11,233 nucleotides of DNA, taken from positions 1-11,233 of the forward strand of contig JAEWFZ010000001.1 of assembly GCA_023388535.1 (NCBI GenBank), given 5' to 3'. The position numbers and the translations under genes are program-made. Shown piece by piece: positions 1 through 8,045 of this stretch. The notes below the pieces were generated by a model. It worked only from the letters and a program-made list of their open reading frames with translations, was not told where the DNA came from and did not search any database. This DNA is from Bacillota bacterium. GTDB taxonomy: Bacteria; Bacillota_I; Bacilli_A; Erysipelotrichales; Erysipelotrichaceae. The stretch's first letter is position 1, and the number at the start of each line of letters is the position of its first letter.

Positions 1-1
1 C

Positions 2-70
2 CACAAGGGGTTCAATCTTGTTCAAGCAGAGATCAACGAACTGTTTGATCTTCATTATCCAAAGAACTAA
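2..70 (+). CDS. 3' end of an unrecognised upstream gene (partial)
   Basis: The frame beginning at base 2 is open to a TAA stop at 68-70 and encodes 22 residues, including the stretch NLVQAEINELFDLHYPKN. This has a normal amphipathic composition and looks like the C-terminus of a soluble protein. The other two forward frames are also open at the very edge but read less like protein. A minus-strand frame is open too, but its ATG at 54-52 has no ribosome binding site. I do not recognise the family. If real, the gene lies upstream of and in the same direction as the importer operon, separated from it by about 166 bp that contain a promoter. The call rests only on frame quality. Confidence 0.4.
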   Translation, partial: HKGFNLVQAEINELFDLHYPKN

Positions 71-114
71 CACCACACTTATCTAATGAACAAAGATCAG
101 TTTACACAAAATTA

Positions 115-142
115 TTGACGCTACCATTATTTTCAATATTAT
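115..142 (+). promoter_or_regulatory. candidate sigma-70/A promoter of the peptide importer operon
   Basis: TTGACG at 115-120 (5/6 to the -35 consensus) is followed after 16 bp by TATTAT at 137-142 (5/6 to the -10). The predicted start of transcription near 149 leaves a leader of about 88 nt before the ATG at 237. A second possible promoter lies downstream: TTGACT at 186-191, 17 bp, then TAACAT at 209-214 (4/6), with a short leader. Both are assigned by consensus only. Confidence 0.55.
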
Positions 143-152
143 TGAAAATAAT
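126..152 (+). promoter_or_regulatory. perfect palindrome over the -10, probable operator
   Basis: ATTATTTTCAAT (126-137) and ATTGAAAATAAT (141-152) are perfect 12-bp inverted arms around a 3-bp centre. The palindrome covers the -10 hexamer of the importer promoter, the usual place for a repressor site. The half-site TGAAAATAAT (143-152) recurs as a direct copy at 174-183, 31 bp away, about three helical turns. No T-run follows, and the stem would be almost purely A/T, so a terminator is unlikely. The regulator is unknown; no regulator gene is in view. Confidence 0.6.
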
Positions 153-236
153 ATTCATAAAAATGTAAATAAATGAAAATAATGATTGACTTTGAAACAA
201 GTGTTTGATAACATAACCAACATGAAAGGGGAGGCT

Positions 237-1178
237 ATGAAACGTTATCTGGTAAAGCGCCTTATACAGTTGTTGATTTTATTGGTTGGAATTACTTTTA
301 TAGTTTTTGCTTCAATGAGTTTGTCGCCAGGTGATCCTGCAGAACTTGTTGCTGGACCAAATGCTACGCTAGAAGATATCGAACGCATGAGAGTTTTCTT
401 AGGTCTTGATAAACCCTTCTTTGTACAATATTTTAACTATCTGATAGGGATATTCACTGGAGATTTTGGTACCTCGATTACAACCAGACAACCTGTTCTA
501 TCCGAGATATTGCAAAGATTGCCAATGACCATCAATTTGTCGGTAGCAGCAATGCTAGTAGCGATTATTATTGGGATTCCGATTGGAATTATAGCAGCTT
601 TGAAACGAGATAGTTGGATTGATCAATTGATGACTACAACCTCTTTATTTGGTATTTCCATACCGAACTTCTGGTTAGGTTCAATGTTAATTTTGCTATT
701 TGCCGTAAAATTGGGCTGGTTAGATACAGGGGGAATGACAGAGTTCTTTTGGACTCCAAAAGGCTTTAGGCAAGCGATACTTCCTGCTTTGGCACTTGGT
801 ACAAGTGTCGCTGCTCAGTTTATGAGAATTGGAAGAACTTCTATGTTGGAAGTGATGCAGTCGGATTATATTCGCACCGCAAAGGCTAAAGGGATTCCTA
901 AGTCTAAGATTATCTTAGTTCATGCTCTTAGAAACGCACTGATTCCTCTTTTGACTATATTTGGGACTAGTTTCGGTGGTTTGCTAGGTGGTGCCATCGT
1001 AACCGAACGAGTCTTCGTTATCAACGGAATTGGTACTTATCTAATTCAAGCGATTAACGCTAGGAATTATCCGGCAGTACAATCGACGGTTCTTATTATT
1101 GCTTTTATGTTTGTTGTTGTGAACCTAGTGATTGACTTGCTCTATATTGTGGTCGATCCGCGGATTTCGTACGAGTAA
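237..1178 (+). CDS. dppB: peptide ABC transporter permease, DppB/OppB type
   Basis: One of two membrane-spanning subunits of a PepT-family ABC importer (dipeptide, oligopeptide or nickel type). The protein is 313 residues, normal for the family. It has an N-terminal membrane segment (about 9-29), a periplasmic-type loop with SPGDPAELVAGP (30-41), then five hydrophobic segments. The EAA coupling loop is at about 205-238, with DYIRTAKAKGI followed by HALRNALIPL. It ends with the typical DPRI motif (307-310). I prefer ATG 237 to the in-frame TTG at 186 because AAAGGGGAGG (225-234) lies just before it and the extra N-terminus would spoil the usual MxRYxxKRL opening. The spacing to ATG is short (2 nt from the last G of the purine run). 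It is the first gene of a tightly spaced operon; the next starts 13 nt after its stop. Substrate cannot be read from the permease, so dppB or oppB are equally fair. Confidence 0.93.
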   Translation: MKRYLVKRLIQLLILLVGITFIVFASMSLSPGDPAELVAGPNATLEDIERMRVFLGLDKPFFVQYFNYLIGIFTGDFGTSITTRQPVLSEILQRLPMTINLSVAAMLVAIIIGIPIGIIAALKRDSWIDQLMTTTSLFGISIPNFWLGSMLILLFAVKLGWLDTGGMTEFFWTPKGFRQAILPALALGTSVAAQFMRIGRTSMLEVMQSDYIRTAKAKGIPKSKIILVHALRNALIPLLTIFGTSFGGLLGGAIVTERVFVINGIGTYLIQAINARNYPAVQSTVLIIAFMFVVVNLVIDLLYIVVDPRISYE

Positions 1179-1191
1179 AGGAGAGTATTTT

Positions 1192-2058
1192 ATGAAAGAG
1201 TCTAGAATTAAGATCGGTTTTCGTAAATTATTCAAAAATAAAGTGACGACGTTCGCTTTGATTGTTTTGAGCTTAATTGTTGTAGGAGCTTTACTAGCAC
1301 CATGGATCACCTCGCACAATCCAATTGAGGAAAATATTGTAAATCGATTATTACCGGGATTTTGGAATAATTCTATGAGCAAAGGACACGTCTTAGGTAC
1401 GGATCATTTAGGAAGGGACACCTTATCTCGTATCTTGTATGGAACTAGAACTACCCTGTGGGTTTCTTTGGTCGCTACTTCTATTGGATTATTTTTCGGG
1501 GTAAGCCTAGGTATGTTAGCCGGTTATTACAAGCACTTAGATAATGTTATTATGCGTTTGATGGACATTCTATTCACTTTTCCGGGTATTTTACTGGCTA
1601 TGCTAATTGTAGCAATGCTCGGCGTTTCTACATTTAATGCGATGCTAGCTATCTCTATTTGGTCAATTCCTGGGTTTGCAAGAATGATTCGATCGAAAGT
1701 GCTAAGTATTAAACAAGAAGAATATATAACATCGACAAGGGCTTTAGGCGCCACCGATAGTCGGATAATTTTGAACCATATTTTGCCAAACACTTTACCA
1801 ACAGTCATTGTCGTTGCGACGATGCGGTTGGCGTCTAGTATTATGTCAATCGCAACTCTTAGTTTTTTGGGTTTAGGCACACCGCCACCAGCTCCTGAAC
1901 TAGGAGGTATGATTGCGATAGCCAAAGATTTTATGTATGAAAGACCAAATTTAATCATCTTGCCTGGATTGGTAGTTATGCTTTGTGTAATTAGTTTCAA
2001 TCTATTGGGTGATAAATTATCAGATATTTTAGATCCGAATTTAAAGGAAAACTTCTAG
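1192..2058 (+). CDS. dppC: peptide ABC transporter permease, DppC/OppC type
   Basis: Second membrane subunit, pairing with the preceding permease. It is 288 residues, usual length. It shows the N-terminal OppC-like segment with one helix (about 20-37), the family motif HVLGTDHLGRD (66-76), BPD_transp_1 helices, and the EAA loop EEYITSTRALGATDSRIILN (176-195) followed by HILPN. The late motif LSFLGLGTPPPAPELGGM (223-240) is also typical. ATG 1192 is chosen over an in-frame ATG at 1132, which lies inside the preceding gene. AAAGGAG (1177-1183) precedes 1192 with 8 nt spacing and overlaps the previous stop codon, suggesting translational coupling. The protein ends DILDPNLKENF, as usual for DppC-type subunits. 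Stop is TAG. Confidence 0.93.
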   Translation: MKESRIKIGFRKLFKNKVTTFALIVLSLIVVGALLAPWITSHNPIEENIVNRLLPGFWNNSMSKGHVLGTDHLGRDTLSRILYGTRTTLWVSLVATSIGLFFGVSLGMLAGYYKHLDNVIMRLMDILFTFPGILLAMLIVAMLGVSTFNAMLAISIWSIPGFARMIRSKVLSIKQEEYITSTRALGATDSRIILNHILPNTLPTVIVVATMRLASSIMSIATLSFLGLGTPPPAPELGGMIAIAKDFMYERPNLIILPGLVVMLCVISFNLLGDKLSDILDPNLKENF

Positions 2059-2067
2059 GAGGAAGAC

Positions 2068-3600
2068 ATGAAAAAAATTATTTTATTGCTAGTACTGTTA
2101 CTAGTTCTAGCGTCCTGTGGTGGAAAACCAGCAGGAGGAGACCCAACATCAAAAAAAGAATTTAAGATTATGTTGAATGCCCAACCAACAGGGTTTAACC
2201 CGTTGACAACAAACGATTCGATGTCAAGTGACGTTAGTATGCAAATCTATGAAACACTTTACGAACGAAGTGTCTCTGGAACGGAATATGTTCCGTTACT
2301 TGCGGCGGATTTTCCAAAATGTAGTGAAGACGGATTGACTTGTAATATAAAACTACGCGAAGGGATTAAATATACTGATGGAACACCATTTGGTGCGGAT
2401 GCGGTAATTTACACAATCAATAAAATAAAAGACAAAGAATATGGTGCCGCTCGCGCCTCCATCGCAGCATCGATTGAAAGTATAGAAAAAGTAAATGATC
2501 ATGAAGTGAAGTTAACTCATTCTTATCCAGATGGCGTTTTAATAGCCAAATTAGCTCACATGAACAGCGCTATTATTTCTCCATCATCCGAAGGCGTTGA
2601 CCTGATGACTAAACCTTTTGGAACAGGACCATATAAATTAAGTGGTATGGTAGCTGGATCAGAATATACCTTGGAAGTTAACTCAGATTATTGGGGCGCT
2701 AAGCCTGAAATTGAAAAAGTCGTATATACCGTGGTTCCAGAGATTTCGACAGCAATCTCACGTTTAGAGACTGGAGAAGGAGACTTTTTACCACAAGTAC
2801 CAGTGACCAATGTTGCTCGAGTAAAATCACTTTCCAATGTCAATTTTGTTTCTGCAGCTAGTTCTCAAATTACTTATATGGCAATGAGAACCGAAACGGC
2901 AAAAAATCCTAAATTAATGAGTAACCTATTAGCTCGCCAAGCCATTGCCAAAGCCATTGACCGAGCAGCCTATGTTAATTCCTTAGAAGGCAATGCAAAA
3001 GCTTTAAACTCAATTCTTCCAGAAACAGTCTATGGTTTCAAACCAGAAGCTCAATCATTTGGATATGACTTTGACTTTGAAGGTGCTAAGAAAATTGTTG
3101 AGGGCGAAAAACTTGCCGCAGAACCAATTACAATTCTTACTAATACTCGTTCGGAAATGTCAATGCTAGCTGAGTACGTTCAATCAGCATTAAATAAAGT
3201 TGGATTCACTAATGTTACTATTGTAGCTGAAGAGTTTGCAACATACTTAGATTCTGCTAAAAAAGCAGGGAGCTACGATCTCGCTTTACTAACTTGGGCG
3301 AATGTTACTGGTGACGGTACCGAGTTCTTTGATCCAAACGTCCACTCTCAACGTTCATCACAAAGAGTTCAATACGTTAATCCTGATTTTGATAAACTTG
3401 TAGATGAAAGTCGGGAAACTATAGATCAAAGCTTACGTTTAGAAAAACTCCACGCAGCTAACAAACATATTTTAAATGATGCGATATTAGTTGCTATGTA
3501 TAACACTAATAACTTATTTGCTCATACCAAAGGATACACTGATGTTGAAGTAATTCCGGGAGGAATCTTCTTTGTCAAGAATTTCAAGATAGCAAAATAA
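2068..3600 (+). CDS. dppA: peptide-binding lipoprotein of the ABC importer (SBP_bac_5 family)
   Basis: Extracellular solute-binding protein that captures the substrate and delivers it to the two permeases. It is 510 residues. The N-terminus is a lipoprotein signal: MKK, a run of Leu/Val/Ile, then the lipobox LASC with the lipidated Cys at residue 17, so it is membrane-anchored on the cell surface. Family 5 features include PTGFNPLTTNDSMSSD near 40-55, the LREGIKYTDGTPFGADAVIY block near 97-116, and FGTGPYKL near 184-191. The start has AGGAGGA (2057-2063) at 4-nt spacing, overlapping the preceding TAG. Gene position between the permeases and ATPases fits the importer. The substrate could be di- or oligopeptide, glutathione, nickel chelate or opine. 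The nearby gamma-glutamyltransferase gene makes gamma-glutamyl peptides an attractive guess, but no residue I can see proves it. Confidence 0.92.
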   Translation: MKKIILLLVLLLVLASCGGKPAGGDPTSKKEFKIMLNAQPTGFNPLTTNDSMSSDVSMQIYETLYERSVSGTEYVPLLAADFPKCSEDGLTCNIKLREGIKYTDGTPFGADAVIYTINKIKDKEYGAARASIAASIESIEKVNDHEVKLTHSYPDGVLIAKLAHMNSAIISPSSEGVDLMTKPFGTGPYKLSGMVAGSEYTLEVNSDYWGAKPEIEKVVYTVVPEISTAISRLETGEGDFLPQVPVTNVARVKSLSNVNFVSAASSQITYMAMRTETAKNPKLMSNLLARQAIAKAIDRAAYVNSLEGNAKALNSILPETVYGFKPEAQSFGYDFDFEGAKKIVEGEKLAAEPITILTNTRSEMSMLAEYVQSALNKVGFTNVTIVAEEFATYLDSAKKAGSYDLALLTWANVTGDGTEFFDPNVHSQRSSQRVQYVNPDFDKLVDESRETIDQSLRLEKLHAANKHILNDAILVAMYNTNNLFAHTKGYTDVEVIPGGIFFVKNFKIAK

Positions 3601-3614
3601 GTAAGGAGGACGCT

Positions 3615-4592
3615 ATGTCACGAGTTTTAGAAGTTAAAAACTTAACTGCTGCCTTTACTATTTCAAAGAAAGATTATGAAGTTCTTCATGATCTTTCTTT
3701 CAATATTGAAAAGAACGAAACACTGTGTATTGTCGGAGAATCAGGTTGTGGGAAGTCGGTTACTACCCTCGCAATAATGGATTTATTACCAGACAACGGA
3801 AAAATTGTTCAAGGAGAAATTCTTGTAGAGGGAATCAATATCACAAATCTTTCTTCTAAAGAAAGAAATAAGTATAAGGGAGGAAAAATGGGAATGATTT
3901 TTCAAGATCCCATGACCGCTCTCAATCCTTTATTAACTATCGGTTATCAAATAAGCGAAAGCATCCTTCAACATCACCCAGAAGTTAGTAAAAAGCAAGC
4001 CAGAGAACTTTGTGAGGAAGCCTTAGCAAAGGTTGGAATAAGCGATGTTAAAGAACGTATGAAGCAATATCCGTTTCAACTTTCCGGCGGCTTAAGACAA
4101 CGGGTAATGATTGCTATGACATTGGTAGCTAAACCAGTTCTGTTAATTGCCGATGAACCGACAACCGCTCTTGATGTTACGATTCAGAAACAAGTACTTA
4201 GTCTTATCAATGATTTAAAACAAGAAATGGACGCTGGAATCTTATTCATAACTCATGACCTAGGGGTAGTTGGCGAGATTGCTGATCGGGTAATTGTTTT
4301 ATACTCGGGCGACATGGTTGAGGAAGGTACGGTATTCGAGTTATTCGAGAATCCGCTCCACCCATATACCCTAGGATTAATGAATGCCTATCCAAATGTA
4401 GAAAATGATAATTTCGAATTGCAACCGATTAAAGGCAATATACCCTTGATAACACAACCGATTACAGGATGTCGCTTTCATCCTCGTTGTCCTTTTGCGA
4501 TGGAAATTTGTAAGCAGGTTAAACCAGAAAAGACACAAATATCTTCAAGTCATTTTGTCAAATGTCATAAAGTAGGAGGCCATCATGAGTAA
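3615..4592 (+). CDS. dppD: peptide ABC transporter ATPase, DppD/OppD type
   Basis: First of two nucleotide-binding subunits energising the importer at the cytoplasmic face. It is 325 residues. Walker A is GESGCGKS (41-48), Q-loop Q97 lies in IFQDPMTALNPL, signature LSGGLRQR is at 156-163, Walker B VLLIADE at 175-181, and the H-loop His is 214. The oligo_HPY C-terminal extension (about 245-320) has LHPYTLGLM and a four-cysteine set: C286, C292, C299 in GCRFHPRCPFAMEIC and C317. In a mycobacterial DppABCD structure the equivalent extension binds a 4Fe-4S cluster; whether this one does is inference. The start has AAGGAGGA (3603-3610), 4-nt spacing, 14 nt after the lipoprotein gene. The 3' end overlaps the next gene by 8 nt. 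Confidence 0.94.
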   Translation: MSRVLEVKNLTAAFTISKKDYEVLHDLSFNIEKNETLCIVGESGCGKSVTTLAIMDLLPDNGKIVQGEILVEGINITNLSSKERNKYKGGKMGMIFQDPMTALNPLLTIGYQISESILQHHPEVSKKQARELCEEALAKVGISDVKERMKQYPFQLSGGLRQRVMIAMTLVAKPVLLIADEPTTALDVTIQKQVLSLINDLKQEMDAGILFITHDLGVVGEIADRVIVLYSGDMVEEGTVFELFENPLHPYTLGLMNAYPNVENDNFELQPIKGNIPLITQPITGCRFHPRCPFAMEICKQVKPEKTQISSSHFVKCHKVGGHHE

Positions 4593-6144
4593 GACACCTT
4601 TATTAGAAGCGAGAAAAGTAAAGAAATTCTTTAAAGTTGATAGAGGTCAGTCGCTAAGGGCCTTAGATGATGTTAGTTTTGTTGTGAATAAAGGAGACAA
4701 GTTTGCGGTTGTAGGCGAATCCGGTTGTGGAAAATCTACGCTAGGAAAAGTAATCTTGCAACTTCACGACTTAAGTTCTGGTTCCATTATTCATTATGGT
4801 AAATCAATAGAAGACATCATGCCGAAATATTTAGGCCAAGAAATTGATAATTTAATAAATTATCAGAATAAAGCAAAAGAATTTTATCAAGAATCGTTAA
4901 AAATCGATCAAAAAATTCACGATTTAAAGCTACAACAAGACGATTACGATGAAAATGGTAGTGAAATAGAGCAAAAAAACTTTCGAAAAATTGAGCGGGA
5001 AATATTTGAACTACAATATTTATCTCATGAAGCTCGAAAAAATTCTTCACGACAACTCCGTGAAGGCGCAAAAGCTGTTGGATCATTGATTATTAGTGAA
5101 GACTTACCAGAAATCCAAAAAATATATCGAGAGATTGTTCATGAAACAAAAAACGCACACAAAATACGTTTGCAACTAGACAAACTTAAACAGCAACAAC
5201 CTGATACAAAAAGAATTACCTTCTTACAAGAAGAATTAGATAAGCATAGAGAAAAAAGGCAAAAACTTTTTCAACAAGCTCAAAGATTTAAAGGTAAGAA
5301 TATAGCAGACATTAACGAAAGAACAGTTTTTGATCATTATCAAGAACGACTTGATCGTCACCAAATCTTTGGATTAGATTTAAGTAAGTTAAATAAAGAA
5401 GAAATGCGCCAACAACGTGTAGATATGCAGATGATTTTTCAAGACCCTTCGGCTTCCTTGGATCCTAGACTAACAATAGGTCAAGCCATAGAAGAAGCTT
5501 TCATTATTCATACCAGCTACAATAAGGCCACAAGACGCGAGAAAGTGGTTGAGCTTTTAAAACAGGTTGGTTTAAAGCCGGAACTAATTGACAACTATCC
5601 ACTCACTTTATCTGGTGGGCAAAAACAACGCGTCGGGATAGCGAAAGCAATTGCCTTGAAACCGAGTTTTATTGTTTTGGATGAGTCCGTATCAGCCTTA
5701 GATGTATCGGTTCAAGCACAAATCCTAACCTTATTAAATAAGTTACACGATGAGTATCAACTTACCTATTTTTTCATAACACACGATTTAGGAGTAGTTA
5801 AGCATTTTTGTAATCGTATAATGGTTATGTATTTGGGTATGAATGTCGAATATGGAGATTCCGAAAAAATTTATAAGAAACCTCTACATCCTTATACACA
5901 ATCTTTGTTGGCTTCAATTCCTAAGCTGAGAGCAAAAGACTCAAAGCAAGAAAAAGAAGAAGTCATTGTTGGCGAAGTGCCAAGTCCTTTGGACGCTCCA
6001 AAAGGTTGTCCTTTCCATACCCGCTGCCAACACTGCTTTTCACCTTGCTTAAGTATTAAACCGAAGCTAATTAAAATTGAAGAAGGCCATGAGGTGGCTT
6101 GCCATTTGTATAACGAAGAGTTTAATAAGGATTTAAGTAAATAA
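4585..6144 (+). CDS. dppF: peptide ABC transporter ATPase, DppF/OppF type, with large internal insertion
   Basis: Second ATPase subunit, expected to form a heterodimer with the preceding one. At 519 residues it is much longer than the usual 310-340. Walker A GESGCGKST (44-52), Q-loop Q286, signature LSGGQKQR (342-349), Walker B FIVLDE (362-367) and H-loop His400 are all present, so the ATPase should be active. The excess is one block, about residues 75-265, between Walker A and the Q-loop. It is rich in Glu, Lys, Gln and Leu and reads like alpha-helical hairpin or coiled coil. Oversized OppF proteins with insertions are known in Mycoplasma. The C-terminal extension has Cys 475, 481, 484, 488 and 506. 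The start has AGGAGG (4574-4579), 5-nt spacing, and overlaps dppD by 8 nt, so translational coupling is likely. Confidence 0.92.
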   Translation: MSKTPLLEARKVKKFFKVDRGQSLRALDDVSFVVNKGDKFAVVGESGCGKSTLGKVILQLHDLSSGSIIHYGKSIEDIMPKYLGQEIDNLINYQNKAKEFYQESLKIDQKIHDLKLQQDDYDENGSEIEQKNFRKIEREIFELQYLSHEARKNSSRQLREGAKAVGSLIISEDLPEIQKIYREIVHETKNAHKIRLQLDKLKQQQPDTKRITFLQEELDKHREKRQKLFQQAQRFKGKNIADINERTVFDHYQERLDRHQIFGLDLSKLNKEEMRQQRVDMQMIFQDPSASLDPRLTIGQAIEEAFIIHTSYNKATRREKVVELLKQVGLKPELIDNYPLTLSGGQKQRVGIAKAIALKPSFIVLDESVSALDVSVQAQILTLLNKLHDEYQLTYFFITHDLGVVKHFCNRIMVMYLGMNVEYGDSEKIYKKPLHPYTQSLLASIPKLRAKDSKQEKEEVIVGEVPSPLDAPKGCPFHTRCQHCFSPCLSIKPKLIKIEEGHEVACHLYNEEFNKDLSK

Positions 6145-6262
6145 ACAAGAAGCAATATAAATTTAGAAAAACTATAATTAATCAACCCTTCTTATATAAA
6201 ATAAGAGACACTTAACAAGCAAATATTATAAAAGTTAATAAATTGAGAAGATGAGGACTGAA
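6145..6262. other. AT-rich spacer between importer operon and ggt-like gene
   Basis: About 118 bp without a gene. There is no convincing terminator after the importer operon. A small inverted repeat, TCTTAT (6190-6195) with ATAAGA (6201-6206), has no T-run. Possible -10 hexamers (TATTAT at 6224-6229; TATAAA at 6195-6200) lack good -35 partners. Read-through from the importer into the next gene is therefore possible, as is a weak separate promoter. Confidence 0.4.
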
Positions 6263-7867
6263 ATGAAATTTAGAGATTACGATAATACCATAGCAACCAA
6301 ACGATTTAGTTTAGTTGCTAAAAATGGAGTAGTTGCAACGAGCAACGCCCTGGCTTCACAAGCGGGACTAGACATTTTGAAAAAAGGGGGTAATGCGGTA
6401 GATGCAGCGATAGCGACTGCAGCATGTTTAACAGTAGTCGAACCTACAGCAAATGGTATTGGCGGCGATAACTTTGCTTTAGTTTGGATGAAAAATAAGC
6501 TTTATGGTATGAATTCTAACGGCTATTCTCCATCCTCTATCGACGCTAACGAAATCAAGCAATTTTCCGATACGATGCCAATTTATGGTTGGACACCGGT
6601 GACAGTACCAGGAGCTCCCATGGGATGGGCTCGTCTAAATCAGCGATTTGGTAATCTGACGTTACTAGAATGCTTACAACCCGCCATTAACTATGCACGA
6701 TACGGTTATCCGGTTAGTATTAATACTTCTAAAATGTGGAAACGAGCAACAAAAAAACTCACTGAAGTTTTTGGTGATGATCCGGTTTTTGAAGAATGGA
6801 AGAATACCTTTCTAATCGATGGTCGCGCTCCTGAACCTGGAGAATTAATGGTTTTAAAAAATCATGCAGACACCTTGGAGTCGATTGGGAAAACTGACGC
6901 AAAATCATTTTATGAAGGTGAAATAGCGAAAAAAATCCACGAAGATAGCCAAAAACACAAGGGTTACTTAAGTCTTAGTGATTTACAAGAGTATGATGTC
7001 GATTGGGTTGAACCTTTAATTACAAGATATCGAGAGGTAGATGTCGTAGAGCTGCCTCCAAGTGGACAAGGAATTGTAGCGTCAATGGCTTTAAATATGT
7101 TAAACAATTTCTCAGTAAGCAAAAAGGATGCTAACTATTACCACACTTTTATGGAAGCTATTAAGCTCAGCTTTGCAGATGCATTTGCTCATGTTACCGA
7201 CCCTAAACACATGAAAATAGACGCAAAAAAATTGATAACTCCAGAATTCGGGAAAAAACAATTTAGTAGAATTCAATCAGAAGCACAAGATTATGGTGCA
7301 ACCGAGATGTCTGCTGGAGGCACTGTATATTTATGTACTGCCGATAAAGAAGGTAATATGGTTTCCTTTATCCAATCAAATTACATGGGATTTGGATCTG
7401 GCGTGGTAGTTAAGGATACTGGTATTTCTTTGCAAAATAGAGGGGCTGATTTTAGCTTAGACGACAAGCATATTAACTATTTAGCTCCGAAAAAAAGAAC
7501 CTATCACACCATTATTCCAGCAATGTTAATGAAAGAATCGAAAGTTTTTGCGGTTTTAGGAGTTATGGGTGGTTATATGCAACCTCAAGGCCATGTTCAA
7601 GTGATTAGTAATCTCATTGATTTTTCAATGACACCACAAATGGCACTTGATGATGTAAGATTTCAATGGATGAAATCCGGTGAAATGATGCTTGAATCAC
7701 AATTTGATTCAGAAATTGTTCGTTCGCTTTTGGAAAAGAAACATAAAATAAAACTTGAAGAGGATTTAACTTCCTTTGGCAGAGGCCAAATAATAATTAA
7801 AGATGATTGTGGCACTTACTTTGTAGGTACCGAATCAAGGACCGACGGGAACATTTCTTTATACTAA
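6263..7867 (+). CDS. ggt: gamma-glutamyltransferase-family protein (YwrD-like, cytoplasmic)
   Basis: N-terminal nucleophile hydrolase family whose members split gamma-glutamyl bonds (glutathione, gamma-Glu peptides) and self-cleave into two subunits. Visible landmarks, numbered from ATG 6263 (534 residues): GVVATSNALASQAGLDIL (22-39) and GGNAVDAAIATA near 42-53, substrate-site EPTANGIGGDNF near 60-71, and GGTVYL with the expected nucleophile Thr354. Also present are SFIQSNYMGFGSGVVV near 368-383 and the glycine pair in GVMGG near 433-437 for the oxyanion site. The match is closer to the YwrD-like branch than to secreted E. coli Ggt. There is no signal peptide, so the enzyme should be cytoplasmic. 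I choose ATG 6263 because GAGG (6253-6256) sits 6 nt upstream. An in-frame ATG at 6251 (538 residues) has purines directly against it. The adjacent peptide importer suggests it processes imported peptides; the substrate is unproven. Confidence 0.88.
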   Translation: MKFRDYDNTIATKRFSLVAKNGVVATSNALASQAGLDILKKGGNAVDAAIATAACLTVVEPTANGIGGDNFALVWMKNKLYGMNSNGYSPSSIDANEIKQFSDTMPIYGWTPVTVPGAPMGWARLNQRFGNLTLLECLQPAINYARYGYPVSINTSKMWKRATKKLTEVFGDDPVFEEWKNTFLIDGRAPEPGELMVLKNHADTLESIGKTDAKSFYEGEIAKKIHEDSQKHKGYLSLSDLQEYDVDWVEPLITRYREVDVVELPPSGQGIVASMALNMLNNFSVSKKDANYYHTFMEAIKLSFADAFAHVTDPKHMKIDAKKLITPEFGKKQFSRIQSEAQDYGATEMSAGGTVYLCTADKEGNMVSFIQSNYMGFGSGVVVKDTGISLQNRGADFSLDDKHINYLAPKKRTYHTIIPAMLMKESKVFAVLGVMGGYMQPQGHVQVISNLIDFSMTPQMALDDVRFQWMKSGEMMLESQFDSEIVRSLLEKKHKIKLEEDLTSFGRGQIIIKDDCGTYFVGTESRTDGNISLY

Positions 7868-8045
7868 CAGGTTAATTTATCATCTGCTAAATCAAGTCAA
7901 ACCTAATTTATTAAATGATTCTATTTACATTTTGGTTGTGAAGATATTAGAACTGGAAGGGTAATTCTGTAGTTGAATATAATAAATCTAGCTTAAATGG
8001 ATAAAACTCATAAAGTAAGAATTTTAAACTTCTGTTGTTAGATTG
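7868..8045. other. intergenic region after ggt, no gene seen
   Basis: About 180 bp dense in stops in all frames. No clear hairpin followed by a T-run ends the ggt transcript. One 14-codon reading frame at 7998-8042 (starting MDKTHKV) lacks a ribosome binding site and is not believed. Confidence 0.4.

Noticed and set aside
1..54. Minus-strand start of a gene reading out of the window's left edge
   Set aside because: The ATG at 54-52 has no ribosome binding site; the plus-strand frame ending at 70 reads more like protein.
126..152. Palindrome as a Rho-independent terminator of the upstream gene
   Set aside because: The stem is nearly all A/T and no T-run follows; it lies over a promoter -10, which fits an operator better.
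126..152. Palindrome as a Fur or PerR box
   Set aside because: The TTTTCAAT/ATTGAAAA arms do not match the GATAAT or TTATAAT inverted motifs of these regulators well enough.
1125..2000. Minus-strand open frames at 1125-1382 and 1527-2000
   Set aside because: Antisense to the conserved permease gene, without ribosome binding sites or recognisable domains.
4817..6185. Minus-strand open frames at 4817-5086 and 5892-6185
   Set aside because: Antisense to the ATPase gene, whose motifs prove the plus-strand frame; compositions are unlike real proteins.
7998..8042. Possible 14-codon leader peptide upstream of pyk
   Set aside because: No ribosome binding site, and it lies upstream of the predicted pyk transcription start.
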